51,110 nt of DNA from Porphyromonas crevioricanis. Lineage in GTDB: Bacteria; Bacteroidota; Bacteroidia; Bacteroidales; Porphyromonadaceae. Below are positions 26,913 through 36,695 of this stretch, one piece after another. Location of the stretch: contig NZ_FUXH01000014.1 in the NCBI RefSeq assembly GCF_900167225.1, positions 1-51,110 on the forward strand, written 5' to 3'. How positions within the stretch are numbered: position 1 is the stretch's first letter; every line of letters starts with the position of its first letter. The position numbers and the translations under genes were made by a program. The notes below the pieces were generated by a model. That model was not told the origin of the DNA, did not search any database, and worked only from the letters and a program-made list of their open reading frames with translations.

Positions 26913-29900
26913 TTAACATTTTTCGATTTGTACATGTAACCCAAAGTCATCGAAATCCAGTTCTACTCCATCGCTAACCACATCGGTTATTTCTATGCGG
27001 TTGGCTTGCACTTCTCGTGCTATATAGTCGTGGTAGAGATCGATTACCTCATCCATTACATCCGAAGAGAGAACCAGCAAATCGATTCGGTCGCTCAAAT
27101 CGTATCCACTCTGTTTGCGTAGATTTTGGATGCGATTGACAAACTCTCTGGCCAAGCCTTCGGTGCGAAGTTCGTCCGTTACGGTAATATCCAAAGCTAC
27201 CGTGATAGCCCCTTCATTAGTCACCAGCCAGCCGGGAATATCTTCAGAAATAATTTCTACATCAGCAGTCGTGATGACAGCCGAGGGTTCGTTTGCCGAA
27301 AAACTCAGCTCAAAGCTCCCATCACGCTCCAGCGTGCGGATGTCCTCCTGACTCATTTGCTGTACGGCAGCAGCCAAGGCCTTCATCACCTTGCCATAGC
27401 GAGGACCGAGTTTCTTAAAGTCGGGTTTGATACGCTTGACCAGAACTCCACTGTTGTCATCCACATAGCGAAGCTCCTTGACATTCACCTCGCTCAAAAT
27501 TAGTTCTTCAACAGACTCTATCGCACGCTTCTCGCGCCCCTCTGCAATCGGGATCATGAGTGTTTGCAATGGTTGACGAACCTTGATATTCACTCTGCGA
27601 CGCAGAGACAACACCATGGAGGTGATAAGCTGAGCCAAACTCATACTTCTCTCCAGACGCTTGTCGAAGAAACATTCGTTCACTTTCGGGAATTTGCACA
27701 GATGCACCGAGTCTTGGCTCTTTGGGAGGTGGTCTGTGAGATCTCGGTAAAGCCTGTCCGCATAGAACGGAGCTATCGGAGCCATGAGCTTAGAAACGGA
27801 GATCAGACAGTAGTAGAGCGTTTGATAGGCTGAGAGTTTATCTCTGGTCATATCTCCAGCCCAGAAGCGGCGACGGGAGAGGCGCACATACCAGTTACTT
27901 AGCTGTTCAGTCACAAATTCGCCTATGGCTCTGGCTGCCCGGGTTGGTTCATATTGCTCAAGCTGGGTGTCTACTTCCTCGATCAATGTATTCAGAGAAG
28001 AAAGGATCCAGCGGTCTATTTCCGGGCGTTCGGAGACTTCCACCAAAGGCTCCGTCCTATCGAACCCATCGAGATTGGCGTACAGTGCAAAGAATTGGTA
28101 TGTGTTGTAGAGTGTCCCGAAAAATTTGCGGCGCACTTCCTCTATTCCTTCTATGTCGAATTTGATATTATCCCAGGGGGAAGCATTGGTAATCATGTAC
28201 CAGCGCAGAGGGTCGGAACCGTATTCTTCTATTGTCTCAAAAGGATCTATTGCATTGCCAAGACGTTTGCTCATCTTGTTGCCGTTCTTGTCCAGCACCA
28301 AACCATTGGAAACGACTGTGCGGAAGGCCGTCTTGTCACTGATCATCGTGGCAATAGCGTGCAAGGTGAAGAACCATCCCCGAGTTTGGTCTACACCCTC
28401 AGCAATAAAGTCGGCCGGCAACAGTTTGCCGTTCTCCACGTCCTCTTTGTGTTCAAATGGGTAATGGAGCTGTGCGTAGGGCATTGCGCCCGAGTCGAAC
28501 CACACGTCTATGAGATCCGCCTCTCTGTGCATTGGTTGTCCTTTAGGGGATAGCAGTATAATGTCATCCACATATGGGCGGTGCAGGTCTATCTTGTCGT
28601 AGTTGGCACGGCTGTAGTCCCCTACTACGAAACCTTGATAGGGATTCTTAGACATCAGTCCAGCTGCGACAGCCTTGTCTATCTCACGCATCAATTCTTC
28701 TGCCGATCCTATGCAGAGTTCTTCGCTACCGTCTTCGCTGCGCCAGATAGGTAGGGGAGTGCCCCAAAAACGACTGCGAGAGAGGTTCCAGTCCTGTAAG
28801 TTTTCCAGCCACTTCCCGAAGCGTCCCGTACCGGTGGATTCCGGTTTCCAGTTGATTGTTTTGTTAAGCTCTATCATCCGGTCTTTCACAGCAGTTGTGC
28901 GGATAAACCAGCTGTCCAACGGATAATAAAGCACAGGCTTGTCGGTGCGCCAGCAGTGTGGATAGTTGTGTGTGTGACGTTCGATGCGGAAAACTTTCCC
29001 TTGCATCTTGAGCATTACGCAGATCGACACGTCCAATGTCTCATCCTCTTCGGTCAGGCGACTGTCATAGGCGTTTTTTACATATCGTCCGGCATATACA
29101 TCGTAGAGGGGTAAGTCTATATATCTCTCTACAAAATCAGGATCTAAATCCCTCACCTTGTAGAAACGGCCACGCAGATCGACCATGGGGCGGCGGTTGC
29201 CGTCTTTGTCAAGCAGCATGAGCGGTGGCACTCCGGCAGCTTTGGCTACACGATCGTCATCGGCACCGAAAGTCGGTGCAATATGTACAATACCGGTACC
29301 GTCTTCGGTTGTTACGAAATCCCCACTGATAACTCTGAAGGCCCCTTCTCCGGGATTTACCCAAGGGATCAGCTGTTCGTAGTGCATCCCTACTAATTCT
29401 TTTCCTTTGCAGCTGCCTACTACACGATAGGGAACTGCCTTGTCTCCCGGCTTGAAAGTAGACATGGCTTCCTCCCCCTCATGCTTGGGGCTAAAGAGCG
29501 TCCCAACAAGGGCTTCGGCCATGACAACCGTAATGGGAACAGAAGAGTAGGGGTTGTATGTTTGGATAATCGAGTAGGTAATTTCAGGGCCCACACAGAG
29601 AGCCGTGTTGGAGGGAAGCGTCCAAGGCGTTGTTGTCCAAGCCAAAAAGAAGGGCTCTCCATGCTGTGTCATCTCCGGCTTGGGATCCAGTATCTTGAAC
29701 TGGGCAACGCAAGTGGTGTCTTTCACATCTCTGTAGCAACCCGGCTGGTTCAGCTCATGCGTGCTGAGTCCGGTGCCGGCAGCCGGTGAGTAAGGCTGTA
29801 TAGTATAGCCTTTGTAGAGCAAACCCTTGTTATATATCTCTTTGAGCAGATACCACAGGGTCTCAATATAGCGATTGTCGTAAGTGATGTAGGGATGCTC

Positions 29901-30338
29901 CATATCGACCCAATAGCCCATACGGTCGGTTAGGTTCATCCATTCGGAGGTGTATTTCATCACCTCTTTGCGGCATGCTGCATTATAGTCTGCCACACTG
30001 ATCGTCTTGCCAATGCTCTCCTTGGTAATGCCGAGTTTCTTCTCCACTCCCAGTTCTACGGGTAACCCGTGAGTGTCCCAGCCGGCTTTGCGGTTGACCA
30101 GAAAACCCTTCATTGTCTTATAGCGACAGAATATATCCTTGATAGACCGTGCTATCACGTGATGGATACCCGGCATACCATTGGCCGAAGGAGGACCCTC
30201 GTAGAAGACAAAACTCGGTGCTTCGGCTCTCTCTTTCAGGCTACGAGCAAAAATGTCATTCTCTTGCCAGCTCTCCAATACCTCTTTGTTGATCTTCGAG
30301 AGGTTGAGCTGATTATATTCTCTAAACTTTCGATCCAT
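26913..30338 (-). CDS. ileS: Isoleucyl-tRNA synthetase
   Basis: The enzyme charges tRNA-Ile. The 1141-residue class I synthetase has the HIGH motif as GIHH (about 57-60) after PPSANG, the large CP1 editing domain (with TTPWTLPSNTAL), DVWFDSGAMPYAQ, and KMSKRLGN at about residue 690. The anticodon-binding domain follows, then a long C-terminal extension (about 920-1141) without an obvious Cys4 zinc finger, so it is the long form rather than the E. coli type. It heads an operon with the DksA-like gene, lspA, DUF4296 and a small ORF. Confidence 0.98.
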   Translation of the reverse strand: MDRKFREYNQLNLSKINKEVLESWQENDIFARSLKERAEAPSFVFYEGPPSANGMPGIHHVIARSIKDIFCRYKTMKGFLVNRKAGWDTHGLPVELGVEKKLGITKESIGKTISVADYNAACRKEVMKYTSEWMNLTDRMGYWVDMEHPYITYDNRYIETLWYLLKEIYNKGLLYKGYTIQPYSPAAGTGLSTHELNQPGCYRDVKDTTCVAQFKILDPKPEMTQHGEPFFLAWTTTPWTLPSNTALCVGPEITYSIIQTYNPYSSVPITVVMAEALVGTLFSPKHEGEEAMSTFKPGDKAVPYRVVGSCKGKELVGMHYEQLIPWVNPGEGAFRVISGDFVTTEDGTGIVHIAPTFGADDDRVAKAAGVPPLMLLDKDGNRRPMVDLRGRFYKVRDLDPDFVERYIDLPLYDVYAGRYVKNAYDSRLTEEDETLDVSICVMLKMQGKVFRIERHTHNYPHCWRTDKPVLYYPLDSWFIRTTAVKDRMIELNKTINWKPESTGTGRFGKWLENLQDWNLSRSRFWGTPLPIWRSEDGSEELCIGSAEELMREIDKAVAAGLMSKNPYQGFVVGDYSRANYDKIDLHRPYVDDIILLSPKGQPMHREADLIDVWFDSGAMPYAQLHYPFEHKEDVENGKLLPADFIAEGVDQTRGWFFTLHAIATMISDKTAFRTVVSNGLVLDKNGNKMSKRLGNAIDPFETIEEYGSDPLRWYMITNASPWDNIKFDIEGIEEVRRKFFGTLYNTYQFFALYANLDGFDRTEPLVEVSERPEIDRWILSSLNTLIEEVDTQLEQYEPTRAARAIGEFVTEQLSNWYVRLSRRRFWAGDMTRDKLSAYQTLYYCLISVSKLMAPIAPFYADRLYRDLTDHLPKSQDSVHLCKFPKVNECFFDKRLERSMSLAQLITSMVLSLRRRVNIKVRQPLQTLMIPIAEGREKRAIESVEELILSEVNVKELRYVDDNSGVLVKRIKPDFKKLGPRYGKVMKALAAAVQQMSQEDIRTLERDGSFELSFSANEPSAVITTADVEIISEDIPGWLVTNEGAITVALDITVTDELRTEGLAREFVNRIQNLRKQSGYDLSDRIDLLVLSSDVMDEVIDLYHDYIAREVQANRIEITDVVSDGVELDFDDFGLHVQIEKC

Positions 30339-30372
30339 AAAAATATGATTGTCGAATTTGCTTATTTGTGCG

Positions 30373-30380
30373 CAAATGTA
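30373..30380 (-). promoter_or_regulatory. ileS operon -7 box
   Basis: The minus strand reads TACATTTG, an exact TAnnTTTG match, 35-42 bases upstream of the ileS ATG. Confidence 0.55.
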
Positions 30381-30493
30381 CTTAAAATCTGCCTATCCGA
30401 CAGCACCTTGTCCGTGTGTCCTCTCTCTCTCAAAGGAGCTTGTCGAAAAGCGATTTGTGAGAGGCTTCTCTGCCATCTTTCAATCTTTTTGCC

Positions 30494-30531
30494 ATAAAAA
30501 AAGGAGTGCCGATTTGTTTACGACACTCCTT
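30494..30531 (-). terminator. Intrinsic terminator of the ABC exporter operon
   Basis: AAGGAGTG (30501-30508) pairs with CACTCCTT (30524-30531). On the minus strand the stem is followed directly by a T7 run. It lies 8 bases after the stop of the permease gene. Confidence 0.8.
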
Positions 30532-30538
30532 GTTCTTT

Positions 30539-31903
30539 TCAATTATAATTGATCCATCGCCACATCTCCTTGAACGAGGGCTTTTTGCCATACATCAGCA
30601 CACCTACGCGGTAGATCTTCGAGGCCAGCCAAGTGACACCTACGAAGGTGAGGAATAGCAGACCGATACTCAAAATCTCCTGCCACAGCGGGACTTCATA
30701 AGGGAGGCGAACCATCATAACAACCGGAGAGGTAAACGGAAAGAGGGAGCTCCAAAAGGCCAATGGACCGTCGGGGTTGTCACGAGAGCCAAAGGCTGCA
30801 TAGAAAGAGAAAAGCATCAGTATCGACACTGGTATGACAAACTGATTGGTGTCTTCGTCACTGGATACTGCAGAGCCAATGGCTGCAAAAAGAGCTGCGT
30901 AGAGCAAATACCCTCCTATGAAGTAGAGTACGAAAAGAGTAAGGATCTCCGTAAAGTTGATCCCGGCAATAATACTCATCACATCTTGTACCTGACTGAA
31001 GTTTTCCATCCCCATTTGAGAGGAGATCCCCAACTGTTCGGGATTTTGTACCGCAGTTAGGGTATTGGCACTGTATATCCCGCCCAACAATGCGAATTGA
31101 AGAACGAAGAAGAGTATTCCGGTGAGGACAAACCAAAGGAAGATCTGAGAGAGCCCGACTAACCCCACTCCAAGTATTTTCCCCATCATCATGTCAAATG
31201 GTTTTACAGAGCTGACCATTACCTCCATAATACGGCTTTTCTTTTCCTCCAGTACTCCCTGAAGGACCATTCCCCCATACATCATGATGAACATATAGCT
31301 TATCCCGGTGAGAACCATCCCTATAATGCCGGCCACATCGCCTGAAGTACGCTCGGTATTACCGGCCTCACCCCATTTGTAGGTGGGAATGGAGAGGTCT
31401 ACTTTGGATTGCTCAATCATTTCTTTTAGCCCCTCTATTTGGTACGAATCCAGGAGTTTGTTCGTGAGGTAGGTTTCCAGTGTTCGCTCTACTTCTCCTG
31501 CCAGTTTACTGGGTAGCTGTTTGTAGGAATAAATTTTGAGCTTGTCGCCTGCCAGATAGAGAGAATCCCCCTCAAGCAAGGGACCAGAAATATCCACTAT
31601 TGCCGTGACGTGCTCTTCGTCGCTTTTAGAGGAAGCCAAATCTCTGTATTCTTCCAAAGTCCTATCGGCAGGTACATAGCGGAAGTCCTCGTTGTCATGA
31701 AAAAGAGGCAGGTATTCTCCCGTAGGATCGATGATTGCGATGGTCTTTTGCTCGTCTTTGGCCCATTGGGCAATGAAGATCGGCAAGACTGTAATGGCTG
31801 CAAACAGTATAGGCATGAGGAAGGTCATAATCCAGAAGCTTTTCTTCCTCACCCGTATGGCATACTCACGGCCAATGATTACGCTGATCTTATTGTTGCT
31901 CAT
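30539..31903 (-). CDS. ABC transporter permease (NatB/ABC-2 type)
   Basis: This 454-residue membrane protein has one N-terminal transmembrane helix (SFWIMTFLMPILFAAITVLP, about 23-43), a large extracytoplasmic domain (about 45-190), and five or so helices in the C-terminal half (starting with GIIGMVLTGISYMFIMMYGG). The motif GVLEEKKSRIMEVMVSSVKP between the first two of these is characteristic of ABC-2/NatB permeases. It probably exports a small ion or compound together with the ATPase encoded upstream; the substrate is unknown. The start overlaps the ATPase gene by 14 bases. Confidence 0.9.
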   Translation of the reverse strand: MSNNKISVIIGREYAIRVRKKSFWIMTFLMPILFAAITVLPIFIAQWAKDEQKTIAIIDPTGEYLPLFHDNEDFRYVPADRTLEEYRDLASSKSDEEHVTAIVDISGPLLEGDSLYLAGDKLKIYSYKQLPSKLAGEVERTLETYLTNKLLDSYQIEGLKEMIEQSKVDLSIPTYKWGEAGNTERTSGDVAGIIGMVLTGISYMFIMMYGGMVLQGVLEEKKSRIMEVMVSSVKPFDMMMGKILGVGLVGLSQIFLWFVLTGILFFVLQFALLGGIYSANTLTAVQNPEQLGISSQMGMENFSQVQDVMSIIAGINFTEILTLFVLYFIGGYLLYAALFAAIGSAVSSDEDTNQFVIPVSILMLFSFYAAFGSRDNPDGPLAFWSSLFPFTSPVVMMVRLPYEVPLWQEILSIGLLFLTFVGVTWLASKIYRVGVLMYGKKPSFKEMWRWINYN

Positions 31904-32816
31904 GTGTATTGTTCTTTACTGTTTTGACGAAAATATCATGCATCGAGGGAAGCTCTTCCTCGAAGAGAAGCAAATTGCAGGAGGAGGGGATGCCGGCTAT
32001 TACCTCCTGATTGTGCACGCCTGTCGGGCGACGGAAGCGGATCGTATGGCGTCCTCCCCTTGTCTTGTATTCCAAAATATTGAGGCTATCGAGGTAGCTC
32101 TGTGGCAGGGTGTCGGAAGACTCCAGAACTATCTTGAGAAGCCCCTCGCTGTGCTGTCTCTTGATTTCCTCCACGGAGCCATTGAGCACGATATGCGCAC
32201 TGTTTACCAGAGCAATATCATCGCAAACCTCCTCCACAGACTGCATATTGTGTGTGGAAAAGATGACCGTGCGTCCTTTATCTCTCAGGTTCAGGATCTC
32301 GGCTTTGAGTAAATCGGCATTCACCGGGTCAAAACCGCTGAATGGCTCATCGAATATCAATAACTCCGGCTCATGTATCACGGTGGAGACGAATTGTATC
32401 TTTTGTTGCATCCCTTTGGATAGCTCTTCGACTTTTTTGTTCCACCAGGGCATGATGTCGAACTTATCGAACCATTCCCTCAAACGAGCGGTGGCCGTAG
32501 CGGTATCTATCCCTTTGAGACGGGCTAAATAGATGGCCTGCTCGCCGACTTTCATTTTGCGATACAAGCCTCGCTCCTCCGGCAAATATCCTATGCGAGA
32601 AACATCCTTGGCTGCCAAGGGCTTTCCCTCTATCAGTACCTCTCCTTTGTCCGGAGCTGTAATGCGGTTGATAATACGGATAAGAGATGTCTTGCCGGCT
32701 CCATTCGGGCCCAACAGACCGAACACTTTGCCCTGCTCTACAGAGATGCTTACATCATCGAGAGCAACGTGGTTGGCATAGCGTTTGTGCACATGACGTG
32801 CTTCTAAAAACGGCAT
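31890..32816 (-). CDS. ABC transporter ATP-binding protein (NatA-like)
   Basis: The 308-residue ATPase energises the permease encoded next. Walker A is GPNGAGKT (36-43), the signature is LSKGMQQKIQFV (a variant of LSGGQ), and Walker B is LLIFDEPFSGFDP. The switch His is in FSTHNMQSVEEVC. The C-terminal about 90 residues form the DUF4162-like extension common in NatA-type ATPases. It lies 28 bases after the HsdR_N-domain gene and overlaps the permease gene by 14 bases. Confidence 0.93.
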   Translation of the reverse strand: MPFLEARHVHKRYANHVALDDVSISVEQGKVFGLLGPNGAGKTSLIRIINRITAPDKGEVLIEGKPLAAKDVSRIGYLPEERGLYRKMKVGEQAIYLARLKGIDTATATARLREWFDKFDIMPWWNKKVEELSKGMQQKIQFVSTVIHEPELLIFDEPFSGFDPVNADLLKAEILNLRDKGRTVIFSTHNMQSVEEVCDDIALVNSAHIVLNGSVEEIKRQHSEGLLKIVLESSDTLPQSYLDSLNILEYKTRGGRHTIRFRRPTGVHNQEVIAGIPSSCNLLLFEEELPSMHDIFVKTVKNNTHEQQ

Positions 32817-32844
32817 AAATAATCTGTCTTATTATTGAATAAAT

Positions 32845-33348
32845 TTATTCCGAAAGCTTTGTACTGGAGCCTGAGCTGTCATCTCTCCTCTCCCTCTGCA
32901 GCTCGGTGTAGGAGGGAATATGATCCAGCGGCTTTACGCTGTTGGTTGCATAGTCTATGGCAAAAGCAACATGGGCAAGGCCGTTGCTCAATACGATATA
33001 TGGCACGCGACAGCTGTAGTTATACTGCACTGCCTGACGTACCACTGCTTCTCCTATAGATACTCGAGGAGCTTTGTATTCGACAATCAGCAATGGTTTT
33101 AGGCTGGAGTCGAATACGACCGTATCACAGCGTTTCTTTACTCGCCCTACTTCTATCTCAAATTCATTGGCCAACAGCCCGGGAGGATAGCCCATGTCGG
33201 TTATCAAGTGCTGCACAAAACGCTGCCGAACCTCTTCCTCCGGGGTGAAGCGTACATATTTGCCACGGAGAGGATCGAATACATAGAGCCGCCCTCCGTC
33301 CTCCTCTCGAAGACGAAGATCACAAGGGGGTAGGTTCAGAGTATTCAT
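32845..33348 (-). CDS. HsdR N-terminal-domain protein (PD-(D/E)XK nuclease-like)
   Basis: This stand-alone 167-residue protein has the type I restriction R-subunit N-terminal fold (HSDR_N). The nuclease-like core is readable as Glu in EEEVRQRFVQHL, Asp in KKRCDTVVF, and Glu/Lys in LLIVEYKAP, with a following Gln in RQAVQYNYS. There is no helicase part, methylase or specificity subunit nearby, so this is not a restriction system as such. I recall this small protein next to holA in other Bacteroidales, with no known function. Here it is divergent from amn-holA and leads the ABC exporter operon. Confidence 0.85.
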   Translation of the reverse strand: MNTLNLPPCDLRLREEDGGRLYVFDPLRGKYVRFTPEEEVRQRFVQHLITDMGYPPGLLANEFEIEVGRVKKRCDTVVFDSSLKPLLIVEYKAPRVSIGEAVVRQAVQYNYSCRVPYIVLSNGLAHVAFAIDYATNSVKPLDHIPSYTELQRERRDDSSGSSTKLSE

Positions 33349-33349
33349 C

Positions 33350-33357
33350 TATCTTTG
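33350..33357 (+). promoter_or_regulatory. amn -7 box
   Basis: TATCTTTG is an exact TAnnTTTG match. It starts two bases after the first codon of the divergent HsdR_N gene and about 70 bases before the amn ATG. Confidence 0.5.
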
Positions 33358-33415
33358 CTCTTGCTCTTTTCGTAGAGGTTCCTTTCCGGTAAAAAAGGCC
33401 TCCAAACAGCAGAGA

Positions 33416-33423
33416 CAAAGGTA
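33416..33423 (-). promoter_or_regulatory. HsdR_N gene -7 box, facing the amn promoter
   Basis: The minus strand reads TACCTTTG (exact TAnnTTTG). It lies 68-75 bases upstream of the minus-strand ATG and only 6 bases before the amn ATG, so the two promoters point at each other and their leaders overlap. Confidence 0.45.
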
Positions 33424-33428
33424 ACAAT

Positions 33429-34205
33429 ATGCTCACAAAGCAAGCAATAGTAGAGAATTGGCTCCCCCGCTACACAGGGCGCAAACTGTCCGATTTCGAT
33501 CCTTATATTTTGATCACCAACTTCGCTCATTATTTGGAGCTATTTGCAGCCAAGTTCGGTGTGGAAGTGGAGGGCTTAGGCTTGCCTATGAGCACGGTAT
33601 CTGCCGAAGGTATCACCCTTATCAACTTTGGCATGGGGAGCCCCAATGCCGCAACGATAATGGATTTGCTATCTGCCGTATCGCCCAAGGCGGTTGTCTT
33701 TCTGGGTAAATGCGGCGGACTCAAACAGGCCAACAAAGTGGGAGACTATGTGCTTCCCATTGCCGGCATACGAGGAGAGGGAACAAGCGATGACTACTTG
33801 CTGCATGATGTCCCCTCCTTGCCTTCTTTTTCCGTGTTGCGAGCTATTTCTTCGGCTTTGGCGGACAGGAAAGAAGACTATTGGACAGGCACTATCTATA
33901 CAACGAATCGTCGAGTTTGGGAGCATGACGGACAATTCAGAGACTTTTTGAAAAAGACACACGCCACAGGTATCGATATGGAGACTGCCACGCTCTTTAC
34001 CGCCGGCTTTGCCAACAAGATTCCTACCGGAGCATTGCTACTGATCTCCGATATGCCTGTGCAGGCCGATGGGATAAAGACAGAGGCTTCGGATAGGGCT
34101 GTTACTCGCAGCTATGCTGCCGATCACTTAGATTTGGGTATCGAAGCCATAAGGGTGCTACAGAGTGACAGAGATACAATCAGGCATATCAAATTCAGTT
34201 GGTAG
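33429..34205 (+). CDS. amn: AMP nucleosidase
   Basis: The enzyme hydrolyses AMP to adenine and ribose 5-phosphate. The 258-residue protein is the short form seen in Bacteroidetes. It has the nucleoside-phosphorylase fold with INFGMGSPNAATIMDLLS (phosphate/ribose region), VFLGKCGGLKQANKVGDYVLP, the active-site GIDMETATLF, and LLISDMPVQADGIKT. The ATG at 33429 fits the family N-terminus. holA follows after 32 bases. Confidence 0.92.
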   Translation: MLTKQAIVENWLPRYTGRKLSDFDPYILITNFAHYLELFAAKFGVEVEGLGLPMSTVSAEGITLINFGMGSPNAATIMDLLSAVSPKAVVFLGKCGGLKQANKVGDYVLPIAGIRGEGTSDDYLLHDVPSLPSFSVLRAISSALADRKEDYWTGTIYTTNRRVWEHDGQFRDFLKKTHATGIDMETATLFTAGFANKIPTGALLLISDMPVQADGIKTEASDRAVTRSYAADHLDLGIEAIRVLQSDRDTIRHIKFSW

Positions 34206-34237
34206 AAAAAAGTTTCTGTGCGCAGACTGATTAGACC

Positions 34238-35269
34238 ATGACTTCCTATTCCTCCATTGTACAGTCGATACGAAAGAAAAAAACGGGCCGAGTCTACCTG
34301 CTGTGCGGTGATGAACCGTATTATATAGACAGCCTGACCGCTCTCTTTGAAAGAGAGCTTGTTGCAGAAGAGGACAAAGACTTCGATCAGACGACTTTGT
34401 ATGGCTCCAAAGAGATCAAAGCCCGGGACATTATCTCAGAATCCATGCGTCTGCCCATGATTGGGCAGAAACTCCTAATCGTGATCAGAGAGGCCCAGTT
34501 GGTCTCCGACCTCGAAAAGTTGGAGCCTTACCTCAAAGAGTTGCCCGAGACAACGACATTGGTACTTGCACAAAAGAAGAAAGCAGACAAACGAAAATCA
34601 CTGTTCAAAACAATAGAACAAGTCGGTGTTGTTTTTGAATCCTTGCGTGTGCCTGATTATCGACTGACGGATGCCATCGCTTCTATGGCATCGGAGCACA
34701 ACTGCCTTATTGACCCTCGATCTACGGAAATGTTGGCTGACTTTCTCGGCAATGACCTTGCCAAGATCAAACAGGAAATAGACAAGCTCATCCTGATCCT
34801 GCAGGCCGAAGGGAAACGAATGCAAATCACGGCAGACCTGATAGAGCGGCATATAGGCATAAGCCGAGAGTTCAACAGTTTTGAGCTCCTCAGGGCGATC
34901 ATAAAGAGAGACACGGCCAAGGCCTATCGCATAGCTGTTACTTTTGGGCAAAACGAAAAGGCTAATCCTATCCAACCAACATTGGCTGTACTCTTCAATT
35001 ATTTTTCTCTCCTTATGGCAGCTCACTACCTCCCCGATAAGAGCGAAAACGGACTTATGGAGGGATTGGGTTTCAAACAGAGATTTCAAGCCCGAGACTA
35101 TATGGTAGGGCTAAGACTTTACTCTCCGATGCAGGTGTATGAGATCATACACCAAATACGTCTGACTGACGCTGCCTCCAAAGGAGTCGAAGCACAGGCC
35201 GGTATCTCCAACAAAGAACTTCTGGTAGAGCTTCTCAGCAAGATATTTCAACCCTCGATAAGATCGTGA
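34238..35269 (+). CDS. holA: DNA polymerase III subunit delta
   Basis: HolA is the clamp-loader subunit that opens the beta clamp. The 343-residue protein starts with the degenerate AAA+ region (RVYLLCGDEPYYIDSL), then MRLPMIGQKLLIVIREAQLV, TTLVLAQKKKADKRK, and the helical lid and collar with LGNDLAKIKQEIDKLIL and FELLRAIIKRDTAKAYRIA. It has no Walker A Lys, as expected for delta. Its stop codon overlaps the GTG start of the permease gene. Confidence 0.94.
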   Translation: MTSYSSIVQSIRKKKTGRVYLLCGDEPYYIDSLTALFERELVAEEDKDFDQTTLYGSKEIKARDIISESMRLPMIGQKLLIVIREAQLVSDLEKLEPYLKELPETTTLVLAQKKKADKRKSLFKTIEQVGVVFESLRVPDYRLTDAIASMASEHNCLIDPRSTEMLADFLGNDLAKIKQEIDKLILILQAEGKRMQITADLIERHIGISREFNSFELLRAIIKRDTAKAYRIAVTFGQNEKANPIQPTLAVLFNYFSLLMAAHYLPDKSENGLMEGLGFKQRFQARDYMVGLRLYSPMQVYEIIHQIRLTDAASKGVEAQAGISNKELLVELLSKIFQPSIRS

Positions 35270-36498
35270 GCTTCTCCTCTTTCATCGCCCGTCGCCTTTT
35301 CAGAAGTAAGCACGGCCGACATCGGCCCGGGCTTAATCCTATCATACGCATATCTATCATAGGGGTGGCTCTTTGTTCTTCTATTATGTTGCTCTCGGTA
35401 GCTGTTACCCTGGGCTTCAAGCAGCAAACAGCCGAATATATACGATCTACTACTGGAGATTTGGCTATCAGTCCGCTCGATCGCTCCATTCTTTTTTGGG
35501 GAACAGGAGAAAAGTTGCTTGACGAACTCCGGTTCATCCCCGGTATCGTGGAGGCAAACCCTATCATTATCAGCACTGCTATACTCAAAACAGACTCCGC
35601 ATTTGCCGGACTTCCCGTCATGGGAATTGATTCTTCGTACAGCATGGGAAACTTAAACAGTCTGATTTTGAGTGGCACTCCACCTCCCTGGGATAAGCAA
35701 CGACTGTCGCAAAATCCGGTTATGCTTACTCGAGAGATAGCAGAGCAACTCGACCTGCAAGTAGGAGATCCGGTGAAGATATACAGCACCAATGAGGGAA
35801 ATATACGGTTGCGTAAGCTGTCTGTGGCGGCTATCTATGAGGGAACCGGCAAAACCTCCCCGGCTGTTGTGCCGATAGAACTTCTCCGGCGAATGCTCTC
35901 TCGGCAAACCGATGAGGTGACGAATATCCGGATTATGACGGAGCGTATCCCTTCTGAACAAATGCAGGAGCGGGTCTTGGAAAGGCTGAGTAAAAGCGAT
36001 GCCATACCACAGGGACCAGCCTTGGGAGTAAGCCGTGCCGAAGACCTCAACCCGCAAATGTTCGCTTGGCTCGAAATGATTGATTCCAACGTCTATATCT
36101 TACTCATTCTGATTGCTCTAGTTGCGGGTTTCACCATGATTGCCGGTCTTACAATACTAGTGCTGGACAAGACCTCTCTGATCGGTATTTTGAAAGCGTT
36201 GGGAGCAACCGACAGAGGACTGAGAGCTGTCTTTATTCGCTTGAGCCTTTTCCTTATCCTTAAAGGTCTGTTTTGGGGTAATGCCATTGCACTACTCGTC
36301 TGTCTATTGCAGAAACATTTCCAGATTGTCAAGTTAGACAGGGAAATGTACTATATGAGTCATGTGCCGATAGAGATAGATCCTCTGCTGTGGTTGGCAG
36401 TCAATCTGGGTGCAACGACCCTTATCATGCTCATGCTACTTGGTCCGTCTCGCATTGTCGGGCGGATCAGTCCGGGACGTGTGATGCACTTCGACTAA
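35266..36498 (+). CDS. FtsX-like/LolC-LolE-type ABC permease
   Basis: This 410-residue protein has four membrane helices: one after the N-terminus (IRISIIGVALCSSIMLLSVA) and three at the C-terminus. Between the first and second lies a large periplasmic MacB-PCD-like domain of about 200 residues (VTLGFKQQTAEYIRSTTGDL). This is the LolC/LolE architecture for extracting lipoproteins from the inner membrane. The start is GTG at 35266, overlapping the holA stop as GTGA. A LolD-type ATPase is encoded 2.7 kb downstream (39210) and is a possible partner. Other FtsX-family exporters cannot be excluded. Confidence 0.85.
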   Translation: MSFSSFIARRLFRSKHGRHRPGLNPIIRISIIGVALCSSIMLLSVAVTLGFKQQTAEYIRSTTGDLAISPLDRSILFWGTGEKLLDELRFIPGIVEANPIIISTAILKTDSAFAGLPVMGIDSSYSMGNLNSLILSGTPPPWDKQRLSQNPVMLTREIAEQLDLQVGDPVKIYSTNEGNIRLRKLSVAAIYEGTGKTSPAVVPIELLRRMLSRQTDEVTNIRIMTERIPSEQMQERVLERLSKSDAIPQGPALGVSRAEDLNPQMFAWLEMIDSNVYILLILIALVAGFTMIAGLTILVLDKTSLIGILKALGATDRGLRAVFIRLSLFLILKGLFWGNAIALLVCLLQKHFQIVKLDREMYYMSHVPIEIDPLLWLAVNLGATTLIMLMLLGPSRIVGRISPGRVMHFD

Positions 36499-36695
36499 GC
36501 CTCCCTCCTCCCACAAAACAACGGAGAACCCTCGCCCTGCGGTAGCTTCAGAAGCCCTCTTCTTGTATTGTTAAATGCGACATATTTTGTAAATTTTTGA
36601 CTGTGATGAAAATCGGAAAAATAGAGGAGAAAAAGGCCCTAAAGCCAGGAGAAGGTACCCCCTCTTTATGCCTTTTATGACCACCCTTCAGAATG

